Shown: positions 25,488 through 35,206, counted from the stretch's first letter. The stretch is 64,000 nt of DNA from an uncultured Collinsella sp. (GCA_934654835.1 CAKUGY010000011.1:8246-72245); one strand, 5' to 3'. The notes: generated by a model from the letters alone, not told the origin. Made by a program: numbers and translations.

Positions 25488-28318
25488 TGGCTGCCAAACT
25501 CATCGATCTTTCCTTTACGCTCAACGGCCGCAAGGTCAAGGTTCAGATTGCCCCCGACACCATGCTGTTTGCGCTGCTGCGCGAACAGGGTTGTGCGTCG
25601 GTGCGCTGCGCCTGCGAGACCACCAACTGCGGCCTGTGTACGGTGTGGCTCGACGGCGACCCGGTGCTCAGCTGCTCGGTTCCCGCCGCGCGCGTCGAGG
25701 GTCATACCATCACCACGCTCGAAGGGCTCAAGGCCGAATCCGAGTCGCTTGCCCGTGCTATGGCTGCCGAAGGCGCCGAGCAGTGCGGTTTTTGCGCCCC
25801 CGGCCTTATCATGAACGTGCTGGCGCTTGCCCGCGCCGCCAAAGAGGATCCAAGCCTCGTCGCCACGCGCGAGGAGCTCTCGCGCCAGCTCGCCGGTAAC
25901 CTCTGCCGTTGCAGCGGCTATGAGAGTCAGCTGCGCGCCATCGTCCGCTTTCTCAACGAGTCCGGCGTGCAGGTTGGCTTTGAGATGCCCGAGCTGCCGG
26001 TCAACGACACCAGCTCTGACGGCGTCTCCTACAAGCAGATTACCCATAAGCAGCCCAAGAAGGACTCGAAGGCCCTGCTCGAGGGCCGTCCCGTCTACAC
26101 GGGCGACCTGGTGCCGGCCGGCGCCCTCATTGTCAAGCTCAAGCGCAGCCCCTACGCCCGCGCCAAGATCCGCTCCATCGACACGTCGCGCGCCCTGAAG
26201 GTGCCCGGTGTCGTGGGCGTCTACACCTACGAGGACGTGCCCCAGCGCCGCTTTACCATCGCCGGCCAGAGCTATCCGCAGCCCTCGCCCTACGACCGCC
26301 TAATCCTCGAGAACCTCGTGCGCTACCAAAACGAGGAGGTGGCGATCGTCGCCGCCGAGACCGAGGAGGCCGCCGACAAGGCCCTCAAGCTCATCAAGGT
26401 CGACTACGAGGTGCTCGAGCCGTTGCTCGACTTTACGCAGGCACTCGATAACGATATCGTGGTCCACCCCGAGGGCGATGTGACCTTTATGTTCCCGCAG
26501 GGCGGCGACGTCCAGCGCAACCTGGTGTGCAGCGGTACCAGCGATTTTGGCGACCTGGACGAGGCCTTCGCCCAGAGCGACATCGTCTTTGAGCGCACCT
26601 ACACCAGCCAGGCCACGCAGACCGCGCCCATGGAGACCTTCCGCGCCTTCGCGACGACCGACGCGTTCGGCCGCATCTCGGTGACCACCTCCACGCAGGT
26701 ACCCTTCCACGTGCGTCGCATGATCGCGCAGTCGCTCGACATTCCGCAGTCTCAGGTGCAGGTCATCAAGCCGCGCATCGGCGGCGGCTTTGGCTCCAAG
26801 CAGTCGGGCTGCTGCGAGATCTTCGTGGCGTTCGTCACCCAGCAGACCGGCCGTCCGAGCTACTGCTGCTACACTCGCGAGGAGACCATCACCGCGGGTA
26901 ACTCGCGCCACCAGATGCAGATGACCGTCAAGCTGGGCGCCATGAACGACGGCACCATCACGGCCATCGACCTGCATACGCTGTCCAACGCCGGCGCCTA
27001 TGGTGAGCATGCCACCACGACGATCGGCCTTTCGGGCCACAAGAGCCTGCCCATCTACAACCATGTGAAGGCGAGCCGCTTTAGCTGGGACGCCGTCTAC
27101 ACCAATACCAACCGCGGCGGCGCGTATCGTGGCTACGGTGCCACCCAGGGGCAGTTTGCCGTGGAGAGTGCCGTCAACGAGCTCGCCGACATGCTGCACA
27201 TGGACCCCGCCGACCTGCGCCTTAAGAACATCGTGCGCGAGGGCGAGATCATGCCGCAGTATTACAACGAGAAGCTCAACGCCTGCGCGCTCGACCGCTG
27301 CCTGCTGCGCGCGATGGACATGATCGGTTGGCGCGGCAAGCCGCTGGCCGTCGACCTGGGCGATCGCGTACGCGCCCTGGGCTGTGCGCTCACCATGCAG
27401 GGATCGGGCATTTCCAACGTGGATATCGCCGGCATCGACATGCGCCTGGAAGAGGATGGTTTCATTTCCATCGGCACCGGCGCCACCGATAACGGCATGG
27501 GCGTTGACACGATCCTGGCGCAGATTGCTGCCGAGGAGTTGGGCGTGGAAAGCTCGCTGATCGTGGTGCGCGGCGTGGACACCGATGTGTCGCCGTTCGA
27601 CGCCGGTTCGTACGCGAGTTCGGGCACGTACGTGACGGGCCTTGCTGCCAAGAACGCCGCGACCGAGCTGCGCGAGAAGATCTGCGCCAAGGCCGCCCAG
27701 ATGTGGGACGTGGACGCCGCCGACGTGGTCTTCGATGGCCAGTACGTGCGCCTGTCCGATGAGCGTGCCGCGCGTGAGCTCGGTCGTTACCTCTCCCTGC
27801 GCGACTTTGCCAACCTGTGCGTCAAGAACATCGCAGGCGGCGACGCGCTCACCTCGCACGCCTCTGCCTGCCTGCCCGTTTCGCCCCCGCCGTTTATGGC
27901 CGGCATTGCCGAGGTCGAGGTCGACAAGGCCACCGGCAAGGTGACCGTGGTGGATTACGCTGCGGCTGTGGACTGCGGCACCGTGATCAACGAGGCGCTC
28001 GCGCGCGTCCAGGCCGAGGGCGGCATTGCCCAGGGTATCGGCCATGCGCTCTTCGAGATCGTCGAGCATGACGACCGCGGCTGCCTGCGCACCGGCAACT
28101 TTATGAGCTACAAGCTGCCCACGCGCCTGGATATCGGCAGCATTCGTGTGGCCTTTGAGCCGAGCTACGAGCCGACGGGCCCGTTTGGCGCCAAGTCGAT
28201 CGGCGAGGTCGTCATCAACACGCCGCTCGCCGCCGTGGCCTCGGCTGTGGCACACGCCACCGGCCATCAGGTCCGCTCGCTGCCGATCACGCCGGAAAAG
28301 GCGCTGCTAGGGGAGTAG
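25487..28318 (+). CDS. Molybdenum hydroxylase, fused 2Fe-2S and Mo subunits
   Basis: A 943-residue fusion. Residues 1-80 are a plant-type ferredoxin domain (C43, C48, C51, C63). Residues 90-155 form the helical second [2Fe-2S] domain (CGFCAPG and CRCSGY). From about 190 the protein is the molybdopterin domain of the xanthine dehydrogenase family (RIGGGFGSKQSG, GGAYRGYGATQGQF, GPFGAKSIGE). The glutamate base fits the last motif. It would hydroxylate a purine, aldehyde or N-heterocycle; the substrate cannot be assigned. Such enzymes use the MCD or MPT cofactor rather than the bis-MGD made by MobA. The selenium-linked genes 3 kb upstream leave open a selenium-dependent type. Confidence 0.88.
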   Translation: MAAKLIDLSFTLNGRKVKVQIAPDTMLFALLREQGCASVRCACETTNCGLCTVWLDGDPVLSCSVPAARVEGHTITTLEGLKAESESLARAMAAEGAEQCGFCAPGLIMNVLALARAAKEDPSLVATREELSRQLAGNLCRCSGYESQLRAIVRFLNESGVQVGFEMPELPVNDTSSDGVSYKQITHKQPKKDSKALLEGRPVYTGDLVPAGALIVKLKRSPYARAKIRSIDTSRALKVPGVVGVYTYEDVPQRRFTIAGQSYPQPSPYDRLILENLVRYQNEEVAIVAAETEEAADKALKLIKVDYEVLEPLLDFTQALDNDIVVHPEGDVTFMFPQGGDVQRNLVCSGTSDFGDLDEAFAQSDIVFERTYTSQATQTAPMETFRAFATTDAFGRISVTTSTQVPFHVRRMIAQSLDIPQSQVQVIKPRIGGGFGSKQSGCCEIFVAFVTQQTGRPSYCCYTREETITAGNSRHQMQMTVKLGAMNDGTITAIDLHTLSNAGAYGEHATTTIGLSGHKSLPIYNHVKASRFSWDAVYTNTNRGGAYRGYGATQGQFAVESAVNELADMLHMDPADLRLKNIVREGEIMPQYYNEKLNACALDRCLLRAMDMIGWRGKPLAVDLGDRVRALGCALTMQGSGISNVDIAGIDMRLEEDGFISIGTGATDNGMGVDTILAQIAAEELGVESSLIVVRGVDTDVSPFDAGSYASSGTYVTGLAAKNAATELREKICAKAAQMWDVDAADVVFDGQYVRLSDERAARELGRYLSLRDFANLCVKNIAGGDALTSHASACLPVSPPPFMAGIAEVEVDKATGKVTVVDYAAAVDCGTVINEALARVQAEGGIAQGIGHALFEIVEHDDRGCLRTGNFMSYKLPTRLDIGSIRVAFEPSYEPTGPFGAKSIGEVVINTPLAAVASAVAHATGHQVRSLPITPEKALLGE

Positions 28319-28341
28319 GCGAGCTCGCTCGCTTCCCGTCC

Positions 28342-28387
28342 GGAAACTGCATCCCATTTTTCAGCCGAAATCTGGGATGCAGTTTCC
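28342..28387 (+). terminator. Hairpin 1 of a tandem pair after the Mo hydroxylase
   Basis: GGAAACTGCATCCCA (28342-28356) pairs perfectly with TGGGATGCAGTTTCC (28373-28387), followed by TTTTG. It is 23 bases after the stop codon and probably ends the hydroxylase transcript. A sister hairpin with the same GGAAA...TTTCC ends follows at 28404. Confidence 0.7.
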
Positions 28388-28403
28388 TTTTGAAGCCCTT
28401 CGC

Positions 28404-28449
28404 GGAAAGCGCGACCCGGAATATCGGTTCAAAATGGGACGCGCTTTCC
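28404..28449. repeat. Hairpin 2 of the tandem pair
   Basis: GGAAAGCGCGACCC (28404-28417) pairs with GGGACGCGCTTTCC (28436-28449) with one mismatch. It shares the GGAAA...TTTCC borders, the arm length and the loop size with hairpin 1, but its inner arm sequence differs. Confidence 0.65.
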
Positions 28450-28548
28450 CTTGCTCGTGCCATTCACTCGTGGTGAGGTCGTGAGCCTAAAAAGGTGTGC
28501 GTGCGCTTGCCGTTCGTATCTGCTATCATTCCTAGTCTGTGCGCTCAT

Positions 28549-28632
28549 GCGGGCGTGGCGGAATTGGTAGACGCGCCAGATTTAGGTTCTGGTGGGATTC
28601 CCGTGAAGGTTCGAGTCCTTTCGCCCGCACCA
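28549..28632 (+). tRNA. tRNA-Leu (UAG anticodon)
   Basis: An 84-base gene with an encoded CCA. The acceptor GCGGGCG (28549-28555) pairs with CGCCCGC (28622-28628). The anticodon arm CCAGA-TTTAGGT-TCTGG gives UAG, reading CUN leucine codons. A long class II variable arm and the T-loop GTTCGAG are present. It lies between the Mo hydroxylase and tig. Confidence 0.96.
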
Positions 28633-28723
28633 ACGCATCTGCGTCGGCTTTCGCCGTCGCGACTCTTTGTTGCATAAAGGTACCAGCACCTCAGATAAGC
28701 TGGGCAGTATGAGGAGGAACGTG

Positions 28724-30022
28724 TTGAACATCACCGCTTCTGACGTCAAGGACGCCAAGCTCACCGCTACGGTCACCATCCCGGCCGCCGACGTCGACGC
28801 CGCGATCAAGAAGGCCTACAAGGACACCGCTAAGAAGTACCGCTTCCCGGGCTTCCGCGCCGGCAAGGCTCCCCGTCCGGTCATCGACTCCGCCCTTGGC
28901 GCCGAGGCTACCCTCGCTCAGGCCACCAACGACCTGATCGCCGCCAACGAGCCCGTCGTCCTCAACGAGCTGGACATCGTCCCCACCAAGAACGGTGACT
29001 ACAAGGAGCTCGACCTCGCCAAGGATCACGAGGACTACACCTACACCGTCGAGTTCTCCCTGCGTCCCGCCGCTGAGCTCTCCTCCTTCGACGCCGTCGA
29101 GATCGAGATGCCTCCCGCGGAGGTCACCGAGTCCGAGATTAACAACCAGGTCGAGATGCTCCTCAACTACCGTGCCACCTTCGAGGACGTCGAGGGTCGC
29201 GCCGTCGAGGCTGACGACTATGTGACCGTCGACCTCAAGGCCGTCGAGAACGCCGACAACTTCGCCGCTGAGGGCCGCATGCTCATCGCCGGTAGCGACA
29301 GCAACCCCGCCGAGTTCAACGAGGCCCTGATCGGTGCCAACGTTGACGACGTCAAGACCGTCACCTGGACCGACGAGGTCGAGGAAGGCGAGGAGGCCGA
29401 GACCCACACCGTCGAGGTGACCGTCAAGGGCATCAAGGTCCGCAACACCCCCGAGCTCACCGATGAGCTCGTCAAGTCCGACTTTGGTTTCGACAGCATC
29501 GAGGCCATGCGCGACGCCATCAAGATCGAGATCGAGCAGGACAAGGCTTCCCGCCTCCCGGCCGAGAAGGAGAACCGTTGCGTCTCCGCTCTCGCCGAGC
29601 GTCTGCAGCTCGAGGAGATGGACGCCGACTACGAGCAGTCCGTCTTTGAGGAGCTTGGCCAGAACTTCCTGTCCAACCTCGCTGCCCGCGGCATGACGCT
29701 GGACACCTGGCTGCCCGCTTCCGGCCTGACCATGGAGCAGTTCATCGGCGACCTGCACAAGCAGGCCAACGACGTTGCCCGTGAGTCCCTGGCTCTGGAC
29801 GCCCTCGCCCGTGAGCTCAAGATTGAGGTCACCGAGGACGACATCAACGCCGAGTTCGATAAGGCCGGCGTCAAGGACGTCGAGGCTTCCAAGGCCGAGT
29901 TCATCGCCGATGGCCGCATGCCTGCCGTCCGCGAGTCCATCCGTCGCTCCAAGGCCGTCGACCACCTGGTCGAGAACGCTAAGGTGACCGAGGTCGACGA
30001 GACCGCCAAGGACGCTGAGTAA
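28724..30022 (+). CDS. tig: Trigger factor, ribosome-bound chaperone
   Basis: A protein of about 432 residues that folds nascent chains. The ribosome-binding signature KKYRFPGFRAGKAPR is near residue 40, with a central FKBP-like domain (ADDYVTVDLKAV) and a helical C-terminal domain. The start is uncertain: an AGGAGG (28712-28717) is best spaced for TTG 28724, but GTG 28721 and ATG 28709 are in frame. It precedes clpP and clpX, the usual neighbours. Confidence 0.92.
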   Translation: MNITASDVKDAKLTATVTIPAADVDAAIKKAYKDTAKKYRFPGFRAGKAPRPVIDSALGAEATLAQATNDLIAANEPVVLNELDIVPTKNGDYKELDLAKDHEDYTYTVEFSLRPAAELSSFDAVEIEMPPAEVTESEINNQVEMLLNYRATFEDVEGRAVEADDYVTVDLKAVENADNFAAEGRMLIAGSDSNPAEFNEALIGANVDDVKTVTWTDEVEEGEEAETHTVEVTVKGIKVRNTPELTDELVKSDFGFDSIEAMRDAIKIEIEQDKASRLPAEKENRCVSALAERLQLEEMDADYEQSVFEELGQNFLSNLAARGMTLDTWLPASGLTMEQFIGDLHKQANDVARESLALDALARELKIEVTEDDINAEFDKAGVKDVEASKAEFIADGRMPAVRESIRRSKAVDHLVENAKVTEVDETAKDAE

Positions 30023-30098
30023 TTCTCGCCACCTTGCCCGCGAGCGCATGTGTGCGCCCGTGATGGGGTAAAGTTATACACCGGTAATCCGGTTGCTT

Positions 30099-30145
30099 CG
30101 TACGGTGCCAGCCAATGCATAGCATGCGGGCACCGTACGTTTGTC
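30099..30145 (+). terminator. Hairpin between tig and clpP
   Basis: CGTACGGTGCC (30099-30109) pairs perfectly with GGCACCGTACG (30129-30139), with a 19-base loop and the tail TTTGTCT. It could be a partial terminator or attenuator that lowers clpP relative to tig expression. Confidence 0.6.
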
Positions 30146-30184
30146 TAGAACCACTATTGGTCCGTAAGAGAAATGGAGATGCGT

Positions 30185-30805
30185 ATGATCGCTAAGTTCG
30201 ATTCCGCCCTCGTGCCATACGTTATCGAGCAGACGCCGCGCGGCGAGCGCAGCTACGATATCTATTCGCGCCTGCTCAACGACCGCATCATCTTCTTGGG
30301 CGAGGAGATCAACTCCGTCAGCGCCAACCTGGTCGTTGCCCAGCTGCTGCATCTTGAGAGCCAGGATGCCGAGAAGGATATCTCGCTCTACATCAATTCG
30401 CCCGGCGGCGAGGTCTACTCCGGTCTGGCGATTCTGGACACCATGAACTTCATCAAGCCGCAGGTCTCCACTATCTGCGTCGGTATGGCCGCATCCATGG
30501 CCGCTGTGCTGCTCTCGGCCGGCGCCAAGGGCAAGCGCTTCTGCCTGCCGCACTCCAAGGTCATGATTCACCAGCCCAGCGGTGGTGCCCAGGGCCAGCA
30601 GACCGAGATCGAGATCGTGGCCGAGGAGATCAAGAAGACCCGTCGCGAGCTCAACCAGATCCTGTCCGATGCCTCGGGCCAGCCGATCGAGAAGGTCCAG
30701 GCCGACACCGAGCGCGACAACTACCTGACCGCTGCCGAGGCCCTCGACTACGGCCTGATCGACCGTATCGTCACCTCGCGCGATCTTGCCGCGAAGGACG
30801 CCTAG
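30185..30805 (+). CDS. clpP: ATP-dependent Clp protease proteolytic subunit
   Basis: A 206-residue serine protease that forms the chamber for ClpX. The catalytic serine is in GMAASMAAVLL, and the histidine in LPHSKVMIHQPSGG. It begins MIAKFDSALVPYVIEQTPRG. The ATG at 30185 is 6 bases after GGAG; in-frame ATGs at 30173 and 30179 would add two to four residues. The clpX start follows the stop by one base. Confidence 0.95.
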   Translation: MIAKFDSALVPYVIEQTPRGERSYDIYSRLLNDRIIFLGEEINSVSANLVVAQLLHLESQDAEKDISLYINSPGGEVYSGLAILDTMNFIKPQVSTICVGMAASMAAVLLSAGAKGKRFCLPHSKVMIHQPSGGAQGQQTEIEIVAEEIKKTRRELNQILSDASGQPIEKVQADTERDNYLTAAEALDYGLIDRIVTSRDLAAKDA

Positions 30806-30806
30806 G

Positions 30807-32213
30807 ATGGCAGGTAACATGCAGGACAACTTTGACGAGAACGGCAACCCCATCCGCTGCTCCTTCTGCGGAAAAGAGCAGGGCCAGGTCCGTCGCCTCG
30901 TGAAGGGCCCGACCAACATCTTTATCTGCGACGAGTGCGTTGCCGCTTGCTCCGAGATCCTTGAGGAGTCGCTGGCTTCGGACTTTATGGACGCTGCCCG
31001 CAACGGAAATCTTCCGGGTTTCCTCAACGACCATGGCCAGGCTGCGTCTCAGCCCGCCGTTGATCCCGAGGCCGAGGGCTTTGAGCTCGAGGACGACCGT
31101 CAGGTCATTACGCACGTGCCGACGCCGCACGAGATTTATGACGAGCTTTCTGCCTATGTCATGGGCCAGGAAGACGCCAAGCGCGCTATGTCGGTGGCCG
31201 TGTACAACCACTACCGCCGCGTGATCGAGGGCGGCGCCGCGGTGTCTGCCTTTGGCGACGGCATGGGCTCGCAGTTTGACGACGATATGGACGAGGTGGA
31301 GCTCGCCAAGTCCAACATCCTGTTGCTCGGTCCCACCGGCACCGGCAAGACGCTGCTGGCCCAGACGCTCGCGCGCATCCTCGAGGTGCCGTTTGCCATC
31401 GCCGACGCCACTGCGCTCACCGAGGCCGGCTACGTGGGCGAGGACGTGGAGAACATCCTGCTCAAGCTCATCAACGCCGCCGATGGCGACATTGAGCGCG
31501 CGCAGGTTGGCATCATCTATGTGGACGAGATCGACAAGATCGCCCGCAAGGCCGAGAACCTCTCCATCACCCGTGATGTTTCGGGCGAGGGCGTTCAGCA
31601 GGCACTGCTTAAGATTCTTGAGGGCACGGTGGCAAGCGTTCCGCCCACCGGCGGCCGCAAGCATCCCCAGCAGGAGCTGCTGCAGATCGACACTACCAAC
31701 ATTCTGTTCATCTGCGGTGGTGCCTTTGTGGGCCTGGACAAGATCATCGCCGACCGCGTGGGCAACAAGGGCGTGGGCTTTAACTCCGAGATCGCCGGCC
31801 CCACCTCGGTCGACGAGAACGACCTGCTGCGTCAGGTGCTCCCGCAGGACCTCAACGCCTTTGGCATGATCCCCGAGTTCGTGGGCCGTACGCCCGTTGT
31901 CACCCAGACGCAGGCGCTCGACGAGGACGATCTGGTGTCGATCCTGACCGAGCCCAAGAACGCCGTGGTCCGTCAGTACCGCAAGATGTTCCAGCTCGAA
32001 GATGTTGAGCTTGAGTTTGACGACGCGGCCCTGCACGAGATCGCCCGTATGGCGCTCGCCCGCAAGACCGGCGCCCGCGGCCTTCGCTCCATCTGCGAGG
32101 ACGTGCTGCAGCAGACGATGTTCGACCTTCCCAGCGAGGAAGGCGTCGCCAAGGTCATCGTGACCGAAGCGGCAGTCAAGGGCGAAGAGCAACCCCATCG
32201 CATCTACGGCTAA
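30807..32213 (+). CDS. clpX: Clp protease ATPase subunit ClpX
   Basis: A 468-residue AAA+ unfoldase. The zinc-binding domain uses C18, C21, C41 and C44. Walker A is LLGPTGTGKTLLAQTLA, Walker B is GIIYVDEIDK, and the sensor and C-terminal region (LALARKTGARGLRSI) are complete. ClpX feeds substrates to ClpP encoded one base upstream. GAAGGA at 30793 supports the start. Confidence 0.96.
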   Translation: MAGNMQDNFDENGNPIRCSFCGKEQGQVRRLVKGPTNIFICDECVAACSEILEESLASDFMDAARNGNLPGFLNDHGQAASQPAVDPEAEGFELEDDRQVITHVPTPHEIYDELSAYVMGQEDAKRAMSVAVYNHYRRVIEGGAAVSAFGDGMGSQFDDDMDEVELAKSNILLLGPTGTGKTLLAQTLARILEVPFAIADATALTEAGYVGEDVENILLKLINAADGDIERAQVGIIYVDEIDKIARKAENLSITRDVSGEGVQQALLKILEGTVASVPPTGGRKHPQQELLQIDTTNILFICGGAFVGLDKIIADRVGNKGVGFNSEIAGPTSVDENDLLRQVLPQDLNAFGMIPEFVGRTPVVTQTQALDEDDLVSILTEPKNAVVRQYRKMFQLEDVELEFDDAALHEIARMALARKTGARGLRSICEDVLQQTMFDLPSEEGVAKVIVTEAAVKGEEQPHRIYG

Positions 32214-32234
32214 ACCAGCCATAAACGTGTTTGC

Positions 32235-32275
32235 AAATAGCCTCCGGCCACCCGCGGTCGGAGGCTATTTTATAG
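32235..32275 (+). terminator. Rho-independent terminator of clpX
   Basis: AAATAGCCTCCG (32235-32246) pairs perfectly with CGGAGGCTATTT (32259-32270), followed by TATAG. The arms carry the A-tract and U-tract of a bidirectional terminator. Confidence 0.9.
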
Positions 32276-32364
32276 ATACGCAATAACCCCAACTACCTGT
32301 GTTATTCTGTGTGTTTGTTTAAGCCTCAGCGAAGTCAATTCAGACTGAAGTAATCGATACCTAA

Positions 32365-32479
32365 GGGGAGGAATGTAGGCCCGATTTTCGTAGATTCCGC
32401 ACGAGCCGAAGACCACTTAATGTGGTCTTCGTGCGAGCCAGGACCTGACCGAGCGAAAATCGGGCCTACATTCCTCCCC
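32365..32479. repeat. Long nested palindrome upstream of valS
   Basis: Outer arms of 26 bases (32365-32390 and 32454-32479) are perfect reverse complements. Inside lies a smaller palindrome at 32398-32434: CGCAC, a GAGCC bulge, GAAGACCAC, loop TTAAT, GTGGTCTTC, GTGCG. A related core, in the opposite orientation, lies in the hairpin after valS (35250). The outer arm ends only 20 bases before the valS ATG, so an RNA hairpin here would be in the valS leader. No T-box sequence is visible. Confidence 0.85.
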
Positions 32480-32499
32480 GGTGGGCAAGGGAGAGATAT

Positions 32500-35196
32500 A
32501 TGGAAGAAATGCCCAAGAACTACGATCCGTCGACCAACGAGCCGGCGATCCTGCAGAAGTGGCTCGACGGCGGCTACTACAAGCGCCGCGAGGGCGTGGG
32601 CGACTGCACCGTCACCATTCCGCCTCCCAACGTGACCGGCAAGCTCCACATGGGCCACGCCACCGATGACTCCATCCAGGACGCCATCATCCGCATGGCC
32701 CGCATGCGTGGCAAGTCCACGCGCTGGGTCCTGGGTACCGACCACGCCGGTATCGCCACGCAGACCAAGGTCGACAAAAAGCTCAAGAGCGAGGGCATCA
32801 GCCGCCTGGAGATCGGCCGCGATAAGTTTGTCGACGCCTGTTGGGATTGGACCCACGAGTACGGCGGCATCATCGTCGAGCAGATCAAGCGCATGGGCTG
32901 CTCCGTCGACTTCGACAACGAGCGCTTCACCATGGACGAGGATTACGCCCAGGCCGTGCGCAAGGTCTTTTGCGACTGGTACCACGACGGCCTGGTCTAT
33001 CGCGGCAAGCGCATCGTCAACTGGTGCCCCAACTGCACCACCGCTATCTCAGATGACGAGGCCGAGTACAAGGACGAGAAGGGTCACCTGTGGCACCTTC
33101 GCTACCCGCTGACCGAGCCGGTCAACGGCCAGGACTACATCGTCGTCGCCACCACGCGCCCCGAGACCATGCTCGGCGACACGGGCGTTGCCGTCTCTCC
33201 GAAGGACCCCGAGAAGGCCGCCTTCGTGGGCAAGACCGTCATGCTGCCGATCGTCAACCGCGAGATTCCCATCTTTGAGGATTGGCACGTCGACGCCAAC
33301 TTCGGTTCCGGCTTCGTTAAGGTCACTCCGGCCCACGACCCCAACGACTACGCCATGGGTCAGGCCCATGACCTGCCGCAGATCAACATCTTCGACGAGC
33401 ACGCGGTGGTCGTCGAGGGTTATGGCGAGTTCACCGGCATGACGCGCGACGAGTGCCGCGAGGCCGTCATCAAGTGGTTTGAGGAGCACGACCTGCTCGA
33501 CCATGTCGAGGACCACGACCACTCCGTCATGCATTGCTACCGTTGCGACGCCTCGCTTGAGCCGTGGCTGTCCGAGCAGTGGTTTGTCGCCGTCGATAAG
33601 CTCAAGGGGCCGGCGCTCGACGCCGTCAACTCCGGCAAGGTCACTTTCCACCCCGCGCGCTGGACGCAGACCTACACCACCTGGATGGAGAACCTCAAGG
33701 ACTGGTGCATCAGCCGTCAGCTGTGGTGGGGCCACCGTATCCCCGTGTTCTACTGCGAGGACTGCGGCTGGGAGGACGCCCTTACCGAGGACGCCGACGT
33801 GTGCCCCAAGTGCGGCGGCCATCACATCCATCAGGACGAGAACGTGCTGGACACCTGGTTTAGCTCGCAGCTGTGGACCTTCGCCACGCAGGGCTGGCCG
33901 CAAAAGCCGGAGCTGCTGGAGGGCCATCACCCCACGACGGCGCTCGTCACCGCGCGCGACATCATCGCGCTGTGGGTCGCCCGCATGGTCATGAGCTCGC
34001 TGTACTTCCTGGACGAGGTGCCGTTTAAGGACGTCGTTATCTACCCGACAATCCTGGCCAAGGACGGCAGCCGCATGTCCAAGTCCAAGGGCAACGGTGT
34101 TGACCCCATGGACCTCATCGGCATGTACGGCGCCGACGCCATGCGCTACAACCTGCTGACGCTGTGCACCAACAACCAGGACGTCAAGTTCGACGCGAAC
34201 ATCGATAAGAAGACCAAGAAGCTTATCGACAGCCCGCGTACCGAGCAGGCCAAGTCGTTTGTGACCAAGATCTGGAACGCCAGCCGCTTCCTGCTCATGA
34301 ACATGGAGGGCTACACGCCCGGCGAGCCCGTCGTGGAGACGCCGGCCGACGCCTGGATGTTCAGCCGTCTGGCCAAGGCCGTGAAGATGGTCACCGAGGG
34401 CATCGAGAACTACACCTTTGGCGACATGGCCCGTGGCGTGCAGCAGTTCTTCTGGAACGAGGTCTGCGACTGGTACGTCGAGGTCACCAAGGCCCGCCTG
34501 AAGGGCGAGGGCCGTCTGCAGGCTCAGCGCAACCTGATCTTTGTGCTCGACACCTCCATTCGCCTGATGCATCCGCTGATGCCGTTCGTGACCGAGGAGA
34601 TCTGGGACAACATGCCGGCAAGCGTGCTCGACCTGGACGCCGAGGGCAACGTGGACCGTGCCGAGGCACTGATGATCGCCAAGTGGCCCGAGCCCGCCGA
34701 CTACGCCAAGTACGTCGACGAGCCCGCCGAGCGCGCGTTTGAGCTGTGCCGCGCCGTCGTTTCCGCCGCTCGTGCCACGCGTTCGCGTTATCGCCTGAGC
34801 CCCAAGGCCGAGCTCGACGTGGTCGTGCGTGCCGGTGCCGAGGATATCGAGAAGCTCGAGAGCCTGCGCTCCACGATTGAGCCGCTGGCGAACACCGCCT
34901 CGCTGGTCATGGGCGTGGACGTTGAGAAGCCGGCTGCGAGCATTGCCGTGGTCGACAGCGGTGTCGAGGTCTTTGTGGTGCTCGAGGGCAAGGTCGATCT
35001 TTCGGCCGAGAAGGCGCGCCTGGAGAAGGAGATCGCTGCGGCCCAGAAGGAGCTTGCCGGCTGCGAGAAGACGCTCGCCAACGAGGGTTTTGTGGCCAAG
35101 GCCGCACCCGCGGTGGTCCAGAAGAAGAGGGACCGTGCAGCTGAGCTCAAGGAGATCCTGGCGGCGCTTACCTCGCAGGTTGCTGACTTCTCGTAG
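32500..35196 (+). CDS. valS: Valyl-tRNA synthetase
   Basis: An 898-residue class I aminoacyl-tRNA synthetase. The HIGH motif is seen in PPNVTGKLHMGHA near residue 48, and KMSKS in DGSRMSKSKGNG near 528. The editing domain lies between them, with TTRPETMLGDTGVAVSPKD, and the C-terminal coiled-coil arm is at about 832-898. GGGAGAG precedes the ATG; an in-frame ATG 9 bases on is also possible. The gene is bracketed by two related long hairpins. Confidence 0.97.
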   Translation: MEEMPKNYDPSTNEPAILQKWLDGGYYKRREGVGDCTVTIPPPNVTGKLHMGHATDDSIQDAIIRMARMRGKSTRWVLGTDHAGIATQTKVDKKLKSEGISRLEIGRDKFVDACWDWTHEYGGIIVEQIKRMGCSVDFDNERFTMDEDYAQAVRKVFCDWYHDGLVYRGKRIVNWCPNCTTAISDDEAEYKDEKGHLWHLRYPLTEPVNGQDYIVVATTRPETMLGDTGVAVSPKDPEKAAFVGKTVMLPIVNREIPIFEDWHVDANFGSGFVKVTPAHDPNDYAMGQAHDLPQINIFDEHAVVVEGYGEFTGMTRDECREAVIKWFEEHDLLDHVEDHDHSVMHCYRCDASLEPWLSEQWFVAVDKLKGPALDAVNSGKVTFHPARWTQTYTTWMENLKDWCISRQLWWGHRIPVFYCEDCGWEDALTEDADVCPKCGGHHIHQDENVLDTWFSSQLWTFATQGWPQKPELLEGHHPTTALVTARDIIALWVARMVMSSLYFLDEVPFKDVVIYPTILAKDGSRMSKSKGNGVDPMDLIGMYGADAMRYNLLTLCTNNQDVKFDANIDKKTKKLIDSPRTEQAKSFVTKIWNASRFLLMNMEGYTPGEPVVETPADAWMFSRLAKAVKMVTEGIENYTFGDMARGVQQFFWNEVCDWYVEVTKARLKGEGRLQAQRNLIFVLDTSIRLMHPLMPFVTEEIWDNMPASVLDLDAEGNVDRAEALMIAKWPEPADYAKYVDEPAERAFELCRAVVSAARATRSRYRLSPKAELDVVVRAGAEDIEKLESLRSTIEPLANTASLVMGVDVEKPAASIAVVDSGVEVFVVLEGKVDLSAEKARLEKEIAAAQKELAGCEKTLANEGFVAKAAPAVVQKKRDRAAELKEILAALTSQVADFS

Positions 35197-35206
35197 GTGG
35201 TAACTG

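Noticed and set aside
28342..28449. Tandem hairpins as a CRISPR array
   Set aside because: There are only two units, each a palindrome with different arm sequence, and no cas genes are in the window. No CRISPR array was found anywhere.
32365..32479. A T-box riboswitch ahead of valS
   Set aside because: No T-box sequence, specifier loop or antiterminator/terminator pair can be found; the structure is a nested palindrome related to one downstream of valS.
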